From CADEED01 sp035995425 (lineage in GTDB: Bacteria > Pseudomonadota > Gammaproteobacteria > Steroidobacterales > Steroidobacteraceae), in the NCBI GenBank assembly GCA_035995425.1, contig DASYKM010000173.1, positions 62,001 through 126,000 of the forward strand: DNA of 64,000 nt. Reading direction: 5' to 3'. Both the position numbers and the translations under genes were made by a program. This document shows positions 33,752-42,664 of the stretch, in pieces (position 1 is the first letter of the stretch; each line of letters opens with the position of its first letter). The notes beneath the pieces were generated by a model. The model made no database searches. It was not told the origin of the DNA and saw only the letters and a program-made list of their open reading frames with translations.

Positions 33752-35971
33752 GTGAGAGCGATTCGGCTGGTCTTGTTGATGGCAATGGCGGTGCCGGCGG
33801 CGGCAGTGGAGATCGACGGGCGCATCGACCCCGTGGAATGGCAGGGCGCGGAACACGTCACCGATTTCCGCAAGACCCAGCCCCTCAACGGTGAACCGGC
33901 AACGCTCCCCACCGAGGCCTGGATTCTCGCGACCCCGGAGGGGTTGGCGGTAGCCTTCCGCAACGAACAGCCGCCCGGAGTGCCACGCACCCTGCAGCGC
34001 GTGCAGCGCGATTTCGATGAGCAGGTCGATCGCGTCAACCTGATGGTCGATTTCGATGGCGACCATCGAACCGGCTACGACTTCACGCTGAGCTCCACCG
34101 ACGGCATCTACGACGGCATCATCACCAATGAGTCGAACTTCAACTCCGACTGGGACGGCAACTGGCGTCACGCTGTATCGTCGGACGAGCAGGGCTGGTC
34201 GGCGGAAATCCTCATTCCCTGGTACATCGCGCCGATGCGCGATGCCAAGGGAGACAAGCGCACGGTGCGCATCTATCTCGATCGCATCGTCGGCTCCACG
34301 GGCGAGCGTGTGGCCTGGCCGCAGGCGAGCTTCGAGCGGCCACGCTTCCTCTCCGACTTCGCCGCCGTGGAGGTGGGCAATCACAGCCAGTCCTTGTTTG
34401 CCTGGACGCCCTATGCCTCGAGCATCTACGACAACGTGCGCAACACCGGCGATGCCGACGCCGGCATCGATGTATTCTGGAAACCCAATGGTCAGGTGCA
34501 ACTCACCGCCACCGTGAACCCGGATTTCGGTCAGGTCGAGAGCGACGACCTGGTGGTGAACTTCGACGCCACGGAGACCTTCATCAGCGACAAGCGCCCG
34601 TTCTTCACCGAGAACCAGGGCATCTTCGAATTCACGACGCCGTCGGACTTCAGCCAGCTGCTGTACACGCGCCGCATCGGCGGCCCGGCCGACGATGGCG
34701 ACGGTTCGGGCGACATCACGGCGGCACTGAAGCTTAACGGCAGCTTCGGCGACACCAAGTACGGCGTGTTTGGCGCCGATGAGGCCGGTGACGCCGGCCG
34801 CACCTTCGGCGCGCTGCGCGTGGCGCGGGACTTCAGCAACCAGAATCTCGGCGTGCTGTTCACCGAGGTGAAGCGGCCCTTTCTCGATCGCGAAGCGAGC
34901 GTGCTCGGTGTCGATCACAACTGGCGGCCGACGGCGCGCTGGAACGTGCGTACGCGGTTGATCGCCACCGACGTCGAACAGGCCGGCGAGAGCTCGCGCG
35001 ACACGGGCGCCACGGTGTGGGCCGACTATGAGATGAACCATGGCTGGCGCCAGCAATACATGGCCATGCACTTCGGCAACGAAATGCAGATCAACGATGC
35101 CGGCTACCTGGCGCGCGCCAACCTCAACTATTGGCATTACCAGGTGAACCGCCGGTTCACGGAGCTGCCGGCCGAGTCCCGCTACGCGTCCAAGGACTGG
35201 CGCTGGCGATATTCGGACACCTACAACGATCACGGCGATGTGCTCAATCACCAGTTCCGCGTGAGCCGCGAGAGCCGGCTGCGCAACGGCTCGTATGAAT
35301 TCGCGCAGATCAACGTGAACAGCGCGCGCGTGGACGACCTGATCACGCGCGGCCACGGCCTCGTCAATCTACCGCCGAACCTGAACACGTTCTTTCAGTA
35401 CGAGCGACCGCGCAAGGGCAGGTGGGCGTATCGACTCGAGGCCGAGGTCTACACCGGCGGCCTCGACGGCAACGACAAGGTCGGTCACCGCGTCGAATTC
35501 GAACCCAGCTTTTTCGTGAGCGATGCGTTCAGCATCTATGCGGGTCTCGATATCAGCCGCACACCATCATGGATGGTGTGGCAACTGGGCAACCTGATTG
35601 GAAGCTTCGATGGCAAGGAAGCGGATCTCAATGCCGGTTTCAACTGGACCATCGGCGGCAAGCAGGAATTGCGCCTCAAACTACAGTCGATCGGCATCGA
35701 CGCGCGCCTGCAGCAGGCGTATCGCGTCGATCCCGCGGGTCGCTCGTTGGCGACAGATGAGCCGGTCGACGACTTCAACGTACGCAACCTGGGGTTCCAG
35801 ATCCGCTATCGCTACGAGCTCGCGCCGCTGTCGTACGTGTACGTGGTGTATGGCCGCGGTGGCTTCGATCAGGAAGACCAGCCCGAGAGCACCGGCCGGT
35901 TGGTCGCCGACAGCTTTCGCCTGCGCGATGACGAGCAGTTGCTTGTCAAGCTGAGTTACCGATTCGAGTAA
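33752..35971 (+). CDS. DUF5916 outer-membrane-type protein with CBM9-like domain
   Basis: A 739-residue exported protein. The signal peptide MRAIRLVLLMAMAVPAAA is followed by a CBM9-like sugar-binding-type domain (IDGRIDPVEWQGAEHVTDF, about residues 21-210) and a long beta-rich DUF5916 region that contains DFGQVESDDLVVNFDATETF and ISDKRPFFTENQG and ends with the aromatic VKLSYRFE, as in outer-membrane barrels. The family is common in soil and marine bacteria, but its function is unknown. The GTG start has GAGGGG upstream; folE ends 100 bases before. Confidence 0.82.
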   Translation: MRAIRLVLLMAMAVPAAAVEIDGRIDPVEWQGAEHVTDFRKTQPLNGEPATLPTEAWILATPEGLAVAFRNEQPPGVPRTLQRVQRDFDEQVDRVNLMVDFDGDHRTGYDFTLSSTDGIYDGIITNESNFNSDWDGNWRHAVSSDEQGWSAEILIPWYIAPMRDAKGDKRTVRIYLDRIVGSTGERVAWPQASFERPRFLSDFAAVEVGNHSQSLFAWTPYASSIYDNVRNTGDADAGIDVFWKPNGQVQLTATVNPDFGQVESDDLVVNFDATETFISDKRPFFTENQGIFEFTTPSDFSQLLYTRRIGGPADDGDGSGDITAALKLNGSFGDTKYGVFGADEAGDAGRTFGALRVARDFSNQNLGVLFTEVKRPFLDREASVLGVDHNWRPTARWNVRTRLIATDVEQAGESSRDTGATVWADYEMNHGWRQQYMAMHFGNEMQINDAGYLARANLNYWHYQVNRRFTELPAESRYASKDWRWRYSDTYNDHGDVLNHQFRVSRESRLRNGSYEFAQINVNSARVDDLITRGHGLVNLPPNLNTFFQYERPRKGRWAYRLEAEVYTGGLDGNDKVGHRVEFEPSFFVSDAFSIYAGLDISRTPSWMVWQLGNLIGSFDGKEADLNAGFNWTIGGKQELRLKLQSIGIDARLQQAYRVDPAGRSLATDEPVDDFNVRNLGFQIRYRYELAPLSYVYVVYGRGGFDQEDQPESTGRLVADSFRLRDDEQLLVKLSYRFE

Positions 35972-36112
35972 GCAGGGCCCGGGCGAGGTGTTACTAACTA
36001 CCAATACCTCTAAAGGGGTAGACGCGCTGCCCCCAATGATCACCGGACTGCAATCTGTCGCGTGATAAATTGCACGCGTTGGCCAGATGGCCATCGCCAC
36101 TCAAGGAAAGCA

Positions 36113-36307
36113 ATGCAATCGTCGAATCTCGCCACTCGTTTTGAAGTTTCTGTTCCCGATCTGTTGTCCGAGCCCCCGCGCCCGGTATTGCAGGTCATCA
36201 GGAGCAGCGAGCTTCCCGAGGTGCGCAATGTCCGTCCGCGGACGTCGCTTGAATTCCGTGCCATCGCCATCCGCGATCACGGATTCCGGACCTTCCGCGT
36301 TTATTGA
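36113..36307 (+). CDS. Small hypothetical protein (64 aa)
   Basis: A short open frame in the 400-base gap between the DUF5916 and desaturase genes. ATG 36113 is preceded by AAGGAAAG at ideal spacing, which is the main support. The product is polar and acidic-basic mixed, begins MQSSNLATRFEVSV and ends FRTFRVY, and has no signal or membrane segment. No family was recognised. The rest of the gap shows no feature I can name. Confidence 0.4.
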   Translation: MQSSNLATRFEVSVPDLLSEPPRPVLQVIRSSELPEVRNVRPRTSLEFRAIAIRDHGFRTFRVY

Positions 36308-36373
36308 TCAGTTGAAGCCGAGCACCGCCTTCGATCGCATTTGCGACGAAGCGCGGTTGCGATGGCGCAGCGC

Positions 36374-37423
36374 TCAGCGCTGACGGCGCTTCTGCTCCTT
36401 GCGAAGCTGCCGCATTCGGGCATAGCCCACCAGCCTCTTGGCCGGTTCATCCCAGAAACGAAACTTCAGAGACTTGATGCTCGCGATCAGCGTGATCGGC
36501 CGCACCTGCTGGAATATCGGATCCGCCTCGTGGCATCGCTCCAGGTTGTAGTTGGGGATCTGCGGGCTCAGGTGGTGGATGTGGTGGAAGCCGATGTTCC
36601 CGGAAAACCATTGCAGGATCCGCGGCAGCTTGTAGTACGAGCTGCCACGCAGCGCGGCCGCGGTGTAGTCCCAGTCTCCGGCGCGCTCCCAGTAGGCATC
36701 TTCGAACTGGTGCTGAATGTAGAAGAGCCAGATGCCCGTGGCGCCCGCGACCATCCACGCCACGGTCTGCAGCAATAGATAGGGGCCGATGCCGAACAGC
36801 CAGCTCATCGATGCGGCGAAGCACAGCAGCGCCAGGTTCATCCACCACACGGAATATCGTTCGCGCGGACTCGCCGTGGGCGATGCGAAGCGCTGGCGAA
36901 GCAGGAACACGTACAGCGGCGCGATGACGAACAGGACGAACGGATTGCGCACGAATCGATACGAGAAGCGCTTCCACCGCGAGGAGTCGAGATATTCCTG
37001 CACCGTCATCGTCCAGACATCTCCGGTGCCGCGCTTATCGAGGTGCCCGGAAGTGCCGTGGTGGATAGCGTGTTGCCAGCGCCAGTGGTAGTAGGGCGTG
37101 AACGTCAGGACACCGGCAATGAAACCAACGATGTCATTCGCCCAGCGGGATTTGAAGAACGATCCATGGCCGCAATCATGAAAAAAGATGAACACGCGCA
37201 CGAGCAACGTGCCGGCGAGCGCGGCCAGTGGAAGCGCCAGCCACAATGAAATCTCCTTGACGTAATACATCAGGAACCAGAGCAACGCGTAGGGGACGAT
37301 CGTGTTGAAGATCTGCCACAGCGCACGCCCGGTGGAGGGCCGCTGATATTTGGTGAGGACGGCGCGCAGGCGCTTGCGCTCGTCCTGCGTGGGGTCGGTA
37401 GAACTGGAAGGGTCCATGTCCAT
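36374..37423 (-). CDS. Membrane fatty acid desaturase
   Basis: A 349-residue integral membrane di-iron desaturase. All three histidine boxes are present: HDCGH (82-86), HAIHH (118-122) and HHIHH (280-284), with four hydrophobic segments between them. This is the acyl-lipid desaturase family (omega-6/delta-12 type), which inserts double bonds into membrane fatty acids, often in response to cold. ATG 37423; no partner ferredoxin gene is nearby. Confidence 0.88.
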   Translation of the reverse strand: MDMDPSSSTDPTQDERKRLRAVLTKYQRPSTGRALWQIFNTIVPYALLWFLMYYVKEISLWLALPLAALAGTLLVRVFIFFHDCGHGSFFKSRWANDIVGFIAGVLTFTPYYHWRWQHAIHHGTSGHLDKRGTGDVWTMTVQEYLDSSRWKRFSYRFVRNPFVLFVIAPLYVFLLRQRFASPTASPRERYSVWWMNLALLCFAASMSWLFGIGPYLLLQTVAWMVAGATGIWLFYIQHQFEDAYWERAGDWDYTAAALRGSSYYKLPRILQWFSGNIGFHHIHHLSPQIPNYNLERCHEADPIFQQVRPITLIASIKSLKFRFWDEPAKRLVGYARMRQLRKEQKRRQR

Positions 37424-37468
37424 TGGAGCGGTCCTGCGCTGCCGGGTTCAATCCGCCGCCAGACTCGG

Positions 37469-37930
37469 TCAGCTGCGCTCCTGCGTCTTGCGCATCCGCT
37501 GCTCGATGATGTCGTGCGGCACTTCCTCTTTGTATTCAGCGATCTGCCAGCTGAAACCGAATGGATCGGTCAGCATTCCCGATCGCTCGCCGAAGTACTG
37601 GTCTTCAATGGGAGTTTCCTCGCGGGCGCCGGTCTGGAGCGCGCGCGCAAATGTCTGGTCGGCATTCTCCACGTAGAGCTTGAGCATGAGTCCGTTGCCC
37701 CGTGGATCGCCGCCCGCCGTCCTTCGCGGTTCGTTCTTCCGGTCGACCAGCATGACGCGCGAGTCACCCAGCTTGATTACCACGAGCTGCATGCGGCCGC
37801 CCAACTCACGTCGAAAATCTTCGGTCGCGCCGAACGCGTGTTTGTAGTACTCGAGCGCGCGCGTCACGTCATCGACGCGCAGGATCGGATTGATCGCGTG
37901 ATAGCCCTTTGGATAGAGGTCAGTTTTCAA
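37469..37930 (-). CDS. VOC-family (glyoxalase/PhnB-like) protein
   Basis: A protein of about 153 residues with the PhnB-type start YPKGYHAINPILRVDDVTRALEY (split: YPKGYHAINPIL, then VDDVTRALEYY) and the end GMLTDPFGFSWQIAEYKEE. This single VOC domain pair usually forms dimers; many members have lost metal binding and act in resistance or unknown chemistry. The probable start is TTG 37930, inside the end of the upstream YbhB-like gene (11-base overlap), so the two are co-translated. Confidence 0.75.
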   Translation of the reverse strand: MKTDLYPKGYHAINPILRVDDVTRALEYYKHAFGATEDFRRELGGRMQLVVIKLGDSRVMLVDRKNEPRRTAGGDPRGNGLMLKLYVENADQTFARALQTGAREETPIEDQYFGERSGMLTDPFGFSWQIAEYKEEVPHDIIEQRMRKTQERS

Positions 37931-38384
37931 ACGTGCCAACCGTATCGGCTTCGGCGATCGCATGAGCGCGCGCGGCTTCGAGCACTTGCCCGGCGCTGCT
38001 GCCTTCCGGCACATCGAGCTCGGGCACATCGAGCGCAAACAATCTGAAGTGATAGTGGTGCACGCCATGTCCGGGCGGCGGTTGCGGCCCGTCGTAGCGC
38101 GCGTTGCCAAAATCATTCGTGGCCATCTGGATAGGCGCTCCTTGCGCGCCCGACCCCGCGCCTTCGTGCAGATGCTGCGCGTCGGGCGGGATGTCGTACG
38201 CCGCCCAATGCCGGAACGTGCCCTTTGGTGAGTCTGGATCCTCGACGACCAGCGCAAAACTTCGCGTGGTCGGCGGAGCGCCGTGCCATTCGATCGACGG
38301 GGAGATGTTCCCGCCCTCACGGCTGAACTGTGCGGGAATATTCTGGTTCGGCGCGAAAGCCGGGGCTTCGATGTGCAGTGCCAT
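37920..38384 (-). CDS. YbhB/YbcL-like (PEBP family) protein
   Basis: A 154-residue phosphatidylethanolamine-binding-protein-fold protein without a signal peptide. The PEBP core is clear: SREGGNISPSIEWHG, ALVVEDPDSP, RHWAAYDIP and YDGPQPPPGHGVHHYHFRLF. Members bind small anionic ligands; the cellular role of bacterial YbhB is unknown. Overlaps the downstream VOC gene. Confidence 0.88.
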   Translation of the reverse strand: MALHIEAPAFAPNQNIPAQFSREGGNISPSIEWHGAPPTTRSFALVVEDPDSPKGTFRHWAAYDIPPDAQHLHEGAGSGAQGAPIQMATNDFGNARYDGPQPPPGHGVHHYHFRLFALDVPELDVPEGSSAGQVLEAARAHAIAEADTVGTFEN

Positions 38385-38497
38385 ATCAGCGAAGTATCGC
38401 TGGTCGAACTGCGACCGTGATTCGGCGCGCGCCCGCGCAGCAGGCTCAGAAGCTCAGACATCCGGCGCGGCGGTTTCCTACAGCGCGAGACACCGGC

Positions 38498-39202
38498 TCA
38501 GTGGTCCGCCTCGGGTTCCTGTTCCGCGGCCATGCTGCCGCCGACCCCCAGACCCAGCCCCATCCCCGCGCCACCGGCCGCCATATCCGCGCCCGCGCCG
38601 CGACCGCCGCCGGACTTCTCGCCATCGCGCCCGCCACCTTCCGCGCGCTTGCCGCCACCGACTGCGCCCGGACGCGTCGGGCCCTGTTGCGGAATAGCGA
38701 GGTCCGCCGCGACGGGCTCAAGATCGAGAACGGTGCGGATGAAGTTGCGCAGCGACACCACGAGGTCGGCGGTGTGTACCGCCCGCCCCGCGACGAGCTC
38801 GGTGGCCGCCGTCGCGGCCAACCGCACCTGCTCGGGTGTGCCTAACAGAATGATGTCCGACAGCGCGGCTTCGACCGCGTCGCGAATGCGGCGCGAGCGA
38901 TCGGAGCTCGTGGACTCGACCGCCGCCAGGACCTCTGGCGCTTCGAGCTCGGTCTTGCGCCGCAGATCGCGCATGTGAGTGGGGTCGACGGCGAGGTCAC
39001 CGGTGAATGAGCCGCCGAGTGTCTTGTACGCCGCGATCAGCGTGCGCAGGCGTTCGTTGATCTGGCGGTTCTCTCGTTCGCGGCGCTGCTGCACGGTCTG
39101 CATGACCAGCAGGCGAATGCCCACGCCGAGCAACGTGATGATGGCGAGGGCCAGCAGCGACGAGACGATGCCCTGCCAGGAGCTGAAATCGAGGTTGCGC
39201 AT
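38498..39202 (-). CDS. Single-pass membrane protein with Gly-rich tail, unknown function
   Basis: A 234-residue protein starting MRNLDFSSW, with one strong transmembrane helix (about residues 11-37, SSLLALAIITLLGVGIRLLV), a long helical, possibly coiled-coil region (QQRRERENRQINERLRTLIA) and a folded central part. The C-terminal 70 residues are rich in Gly and Ala (GGGKRAEGGGRDGEKSGGG). The middle, with LRTLIAAYKTLGGSFTGDL, recurs in proteobacterial proteins, but I cannot assign a family. Function unknown. Confidence 0.7.
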   Translation of the reverse strand: MRNLDFSSWQGIVSSLLALAIITLLGVGIRLLVMQTVQQRRERENRQINERLRTLIAAYKTLGGSFTGDLAVDPTHMRDLRRKTELEAPEVLAAVESTSSDRSRRIRDAVEAALSDIILLGTPEQVRLAATAATELVAGRAVHTADLVVSLRNFIRTVLDLEPVAADLAIPQQGPTRPGAVGGGKRAEGGGRDGEKSGGGRGAGADMAAGGAGMGLGLGVGGSMAAEQEPEADH

Positions 39203-39273
39203 GCATCGCGAGCTTAACGGAACCAGCATCGGAACTGCGTAGGCCGGTACGCCATCGCGTAAACTTCGACCCC

Positions 39274-39864
39274 ATGACGGAACGCAAAATCATTCCCGCC
39301 GGAACCGGCGTCGCACTGCGGCTCAGGCAAGGCGAGCAGTTGCGCATCATCGATCCGGAAGGCGGGCAGAGCGGCGATCTCGTGGCGTACGCCGAGGACG
39401 GTTCGCAGCGGCTGTCTGGCGGCCGCACCATCGACTACGGCGGAAAGATCTATGTGTCGGCCGGCGATGTGCTGTGGTCGGACCGGAGCCACCCGATGCT
39501 CACCATCGTTTCCGATGAGGTCGGCCGGCACGATCTGTTGTTCTCGCCGTGCAGTCTCGAGATGTATCGCAAGCAATATGGCGTGACCGGCTATCACGCA
39601 AACTGCAACGACAACATCGGTTCCGCCTTGCGCGAGCTCGGCATCGAGTCCGCCGGCTCACCGTCCTCGCTCAATTTCTTCATGAACGCCGCGGTCATGC
39701 CAGATGGGCGAATCGTATTCGCGCCGCCGAAGTCGCGCGCCGGAGATTCCATGGTGCTGCGCGCCGAGATGGATCTCGCGATTGCGCTGACAGCCTGCCC
39801 GGCTTCCACCTGCAATGGTGGCGCTCCGCCGCGGCCGCTGGCATACGAAATCCTGGATACTTAG
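39274..39864 (+). CDS. DUF1989 (urea carboxylase-associated-like) protein
   Basis: A 196-residue cytoplasmic protein. IPAGTGVALRLRQGEQLRII near the start, VSAGDVLWSDRSHPML, and GYHANCNDNIGSAL with LNFFMN are the DUF1989 hallmarks. The family accompanies urea carboxylase and allophanate metabolism in other bacteria, but no such genes are nearby, so its role here is open. A conserved Cys in HANCNDN may bind metal. Confidence 0.85.
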   Translation: MTERKIIPAGTGVALRLRQGEQLRIIDPEGGQSGDLVAYAEDGSQRLSGGRTIDYGGKIYVSAGDVLWSDRSHPMLTIVSDEVGRHDLLFSPCSLEMYRKQYGVTGYHANCNDNIGSALRELGIESAGSPSSLNFFMNAAVMPDGRIVFAPPKSRAGDSMVLRAEMDLAIALTACPASTCNGGAPPRPLAYEILDT

Positions 39865-39876
39865 TAGGTAGTCGCC

Positions 39877-40590
39877 ATGAAAAAGATCCGCATGCTTGCA
39901 TTGATTGCCTGTGGAATCGCGGCTTCCGCGTCCATCGCCTCGACGGGTACCTCGGAATCGAAACCGCAGAGCTGGGATGCGTTCTGGCGCGCGCACAACG
40001 TGAATCCGCCGCCGCCGCGCAACTTCATGGGCAGTCTGCCGGCAAACCTGAAGGTGCTGAACATGACGAACGGCGCCATCGACGACGCGGCCGCGCGACG
40101 CTGGGCCGAGGCAGCCTTGCGTCGAGGCCAGGCCGACAGATGGGCCGAGTGCAACCTGCGGCTCGACCTCGTGAATTCTGGAGTCCTGGGTCCGCCGGGC
40201 CTCAATGGGACCGGCCAGTTCGTCGAGAACGAGCTCGCCAACGGCACGAAATCGCTGAGCTGCAATCCAAGCGCTGACGTCGAGAAGATCGCCGTGATCC
40301 ATGTGACCGAGGACATGAGGCGCAAACATCCCGACGCGCACCTGACGCCCTATGTCATCGTCTTCATGTCGCGCGTCAATGGCAGCGTCGGCACCCGCAC
40401 GCGGTCTGATGGCAGCCAGGAAAGCCTGCCGACGCGCCTGAAGAAGGGCGAGATGGCCTGGCAGCTCGACATCGGGCAGATCCGCGACAATCCGGCGATC
40501 GGTCAGCTCTGGTATCAGGCCAACGGCTTTGGCTGCAGAGCGGATGGGTCCACGCCGCTCGACGACATCTGCGCTCTCGTGAAGCCGTAG
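39877..40590 (+). CDS. Exported hypothetical protein
   Basis: A 237-residue protein with a signal peptide (MKKIRMLALIACGIAASASIAS). The mature part has three or four Cys residues (AECNLRL, SLSCNPSA, GFGCRADG, DDICALV) that could form disulfides, and no membrane segment. I do not recognise the family. It starts 12 bases after the DUF1989 stop, so co-transcription is likely, and it is convergent and abutting with the COG4705-type gene. Confidence 0.7.
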   Translation: MKKIRMLALIACGIAASASIASTGTSESKPQSWDAFWRAHNVNPPPPRNFMGSLPANLKVLNMTNGAIDDAAARRWAEAALRRGQADRWAECNLRLDLVNSGVLGPPGLNGTGQFVENELANGTKSLSCNPSADVEKIAVIHVTEDMRRKHPDAHLTPYVIVFMSRVNGSVGTRTRSDGSQESLPTRLKKGEMAWQLDIGQIRDNPAIGQLWYQANGFGCRADGSTPLDDICALVKP

Positions 40591-41346
40591 TTAGACGCCG
40601 GCTGGATGCCGGCCGGCGCGCTGCGGCAGGATGAAGATGAGTGCCAGCATGACGACGCCCAGCGCCAGCGACGCGACCGGGCGGCTCAAGTTCAGCCCGC
40701 CATGGTCAATCGGCTTGTCGAGATAGTCGCCCAGCGTTGCGCCCAGCGGCCGCGTGAGAATGAACGCGGCCCAGAAGAGCGTCACGCGCGAGATCGACGT
40801 CCAGAAATAGGCGGCGGCGACGAGCGCGAGGGCCGCCCCGAACACCAGCGCCGCGCCGGTGTAACCGAGCCCCGTGTCATCGGCCATCCAGTCGCCGAGA
40901 GCCGTGCCCAGCGTCTGGGAGAATGTGATCGTCGCCCAATAGAACGCTTCGACTTTCGGCGTGTTGACCGTGTCGACTGATACCGATCCTTGCGACCGAT
41001 ACCAGATTGCGAGGATCGCGAGCACGCAGATGAGCAGCACCGTCGATCCACCGGCATAGCCGATGCCCAGCGAGCGGTCGGCGAAATCGGCCATGGTGGT
41101 GCCGGCCGTCGTCGAGGCGACGATCGTGGCCCAATAGAGCAGCGGGTGAAATTTCGCGGCGCGTATCTGCACGACGACCAGCACCAGCAGCGCGCTCAGG
41201 AAGATGAAGGTGCCGGTCAGGTAACCCAGGTTCATGGTCATCGTGACCGTGTCGCCGCCGGTTTCGCCGAGCGTGGTGGCGAGGATCTTGATGATCCAGA
41301 AGCCCAGCGTGACGGCGGGGATCTTGGAGACAGTGTCGTTGTTCAT
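40591..41346 (-). CDS. COG4705-type membrane protein with four internal repeats
   Basis: A 251-residue integral membrane protein with about eight helices. Four related segments recur: TLGETGGDTV, TAGTTMADFA, TLGTALGDWM and PLGATLGDYL. Each sits at the start of a repeat with an acidic residue in the membrane, which suggests a transport or metal/substrate path. This matches the uncharacterised COG4705 family. Some relatives are next to phosphatase or kinase genes, but none is here. Confidence 0.82.
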   Translation of the reverse strand: MNNDTVSKIPAVTLGFWIIKILATTLGETGGDTVTMTMNLGYLTGTFIFLSALLVLVVVQIRAAKFHPLLYWATIVASTTAGTTMADFADRSLGIGYAGGSTVLLICVLAILAIWYRSQGSVSVDTVNTPKVEAFYWATITFSQTLGTALGDWMADDTGLGYTGAALVFGAALALVAAAYFWTSISRVTLFWAAFILTRPLGATLGDYLDKPIDHGGLNLSRPVASLALGVVMLALIFILPQRAGRHPAGV

Positions 41347-41412
41347 TCGCTGCGATCTTAGACGTCACGCGCAGTCGTGTCCCGTCGCCCGACAGTGCGC
41401 TCACGGCTGGCT

Positions 41413-42156
41413 TCAGGTTTTGGCGTATTCGTCATGCCGCTTCCACCACGGTCCCGTCTCGTTGCGCCCCATCGGCGCGCGGTCCAACCACTGGTACGCG
41501 CCCCACAGGCCGTCCAGCCCGCGCGCGTAGGTGGAATAGGTGTGATGGATCACGCCGTCCTTCAGCGCAAACGCGCTCATGCCCGGCCGGTCGCGCGTGT
41601 AGGTAGGGGCGTCGGTTCCGCAGTTCGCGGCGAACTGCACCACTGGTTCGGCGTGGCCACCGCGCTCGTAGTTGTACTCGATGGTTCCCGCACGTTGTTC
41701 TTCGGCTGTAAACGCGATGTTGAAGTCGAAGTTGAAGTCCGAACCGTTCGAGGACGCCCACGGGAACGTCCACCCCATGCGCCGCTTGTATGCCTGCAGC
41801 TTGGGCAGGGGCGCGCGCGACACGGCAGCCAGCGCGACATCGTGGTTTGCCAGGTGCACCGCGAAGCCCTCGAAGCCATCGGCGATCATCGAGCACGACG
41901 GGCAGCCGGCCTTGTAGTCGGGCCCGAACATGAAGTGATAGACCAGGAGCTGCGAGCGCCCGCGGAAGAGGTCCTTGAGCGTCGCGGTGCCGGCATCCGT
42001 CTCGAATCGGTACTCCTTATCTATACGCACCCAGGGCAGCGCCTGACGCAGCCGCGCCAGTTCGTCGCTGCGGCGTGTGAGCTCTTTTTCCGCCTCGAGC
42101 AGCTCGAGCCGCTTCGCCAGCCATTCCTTTCGCGTGCCTACGGGGTGTCGAGTCAT
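41413..42156 (-). CDS. DUF899 thioredoxin-like protein
   Basis: A 247-residue protein of the DUF899 family, a thioredoxin-fold group. The candidate active site is CPSC in AGCPSCSMIADG (about residues 83-94), and the typical strings GRSQLLVYHFMFGPDYKAG and FNFDFNIAFT are present. It may be a thiol oxidoreductase. Its ATG overlaps the stop of the upstream SRPBCC gene (ATGA), so the two are translated together. Confidence 0.85.
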   Translation of the reverse strand: MTRHPVGTRKEWLAKRLELLEAEKELTRRSDELARLRQALPWVRIDKEYRFETDAGTATLKDLFRGRSQLLVYHFMFGPDYKAGCPSCSMIADGFEGFAVHLANHDVALAAVSRAPLPKLQAYKRRMGWTFPWASSNGSDFNFDFNIAFTAEEQRAGTIEYNYERGGHAEPVVQFAANCGTDAPTYTRDRPGMSAFALKDGVIHHTYSTYARGLDGLWGAYQWLDRAPMGRNETGPWWKRHDEYAKT

Positions 42157-42581
42157 TTCGAGTCTCCTTCGATCAGGCTGCGCAAATCATCCTTGATGAG
42201 CGAGCTCCATGCGTCCGAGCAAGCTTCGAAACATTCATGGTCGGGAAGCAGGCCGACATGCGTGAAGCGCACTTCGGTCTTGGCATTTTTCTTCGCAATT
42301 TCGAAAGTGATCTTCGTGCCGTTCCACTCGCTCTTGTTTTCGACAAAATTCAAGGCGCCGTCGAGCACCAGCCAGACAACCTTCTTGCCGGGCACGAGCT
42401 CCGTGACGCGCTGTTTGCTCCAATGGAGGTCCTTGTAGCGATACGTAAACTCATCGCCGACTTTCTCGGCGCTCCCTTCGATTTTCCCCGTCCACCATGC
42501 GCGCACGTCCTTGATGGCCTCGAAGACTCGTGCCGGCGTCTGCTCGACGAGCATGGTCGTGTTGAAATTTCGCTTGCTCAT
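42153..42581 (-). CDS. SRPBCC/AHSA1 domain protein
   Basis: A 142-residue START-like protein: MSKRNFNTTMLVEQTPARVFEAI, split here as TTMLVEQTPARVFEAIKDV, then VRAWWTGKIEGSAEKVGDEF and the C-terminal TEVRFTHVGL. The Bet-v1-like fold encloses a hydrophobic pocket for small ligands, or activates Hsp90 in eukaryotes. ATG 42581 has a strong GAGAGGAG site. Divergent from a TPR-HTH regulator gene 83 bases away. Confidence 0.85.
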   Translation of the reverse strand: MSKRNFNTTMLVEQTPARVFEAIKDVRAWWTGKIEGSAEKVGDEFTYRYKDLHWSKQRVTELVPGKKVVWLVLDGALNFVENKSEWNGTKITFEIAKKNAKTEVRFTHVGLLPDHECFEACSDAWSSLIKDDLRSLIEGDSK

Positions 42582-42664
42582 GAATCGCTCCTCTCATTTC
42601 ACATTGGGGGTATCTTTGACGAGAGGCGGCCGAGCATGGGAGTGACAAGTTTGGCGGGATTCGC

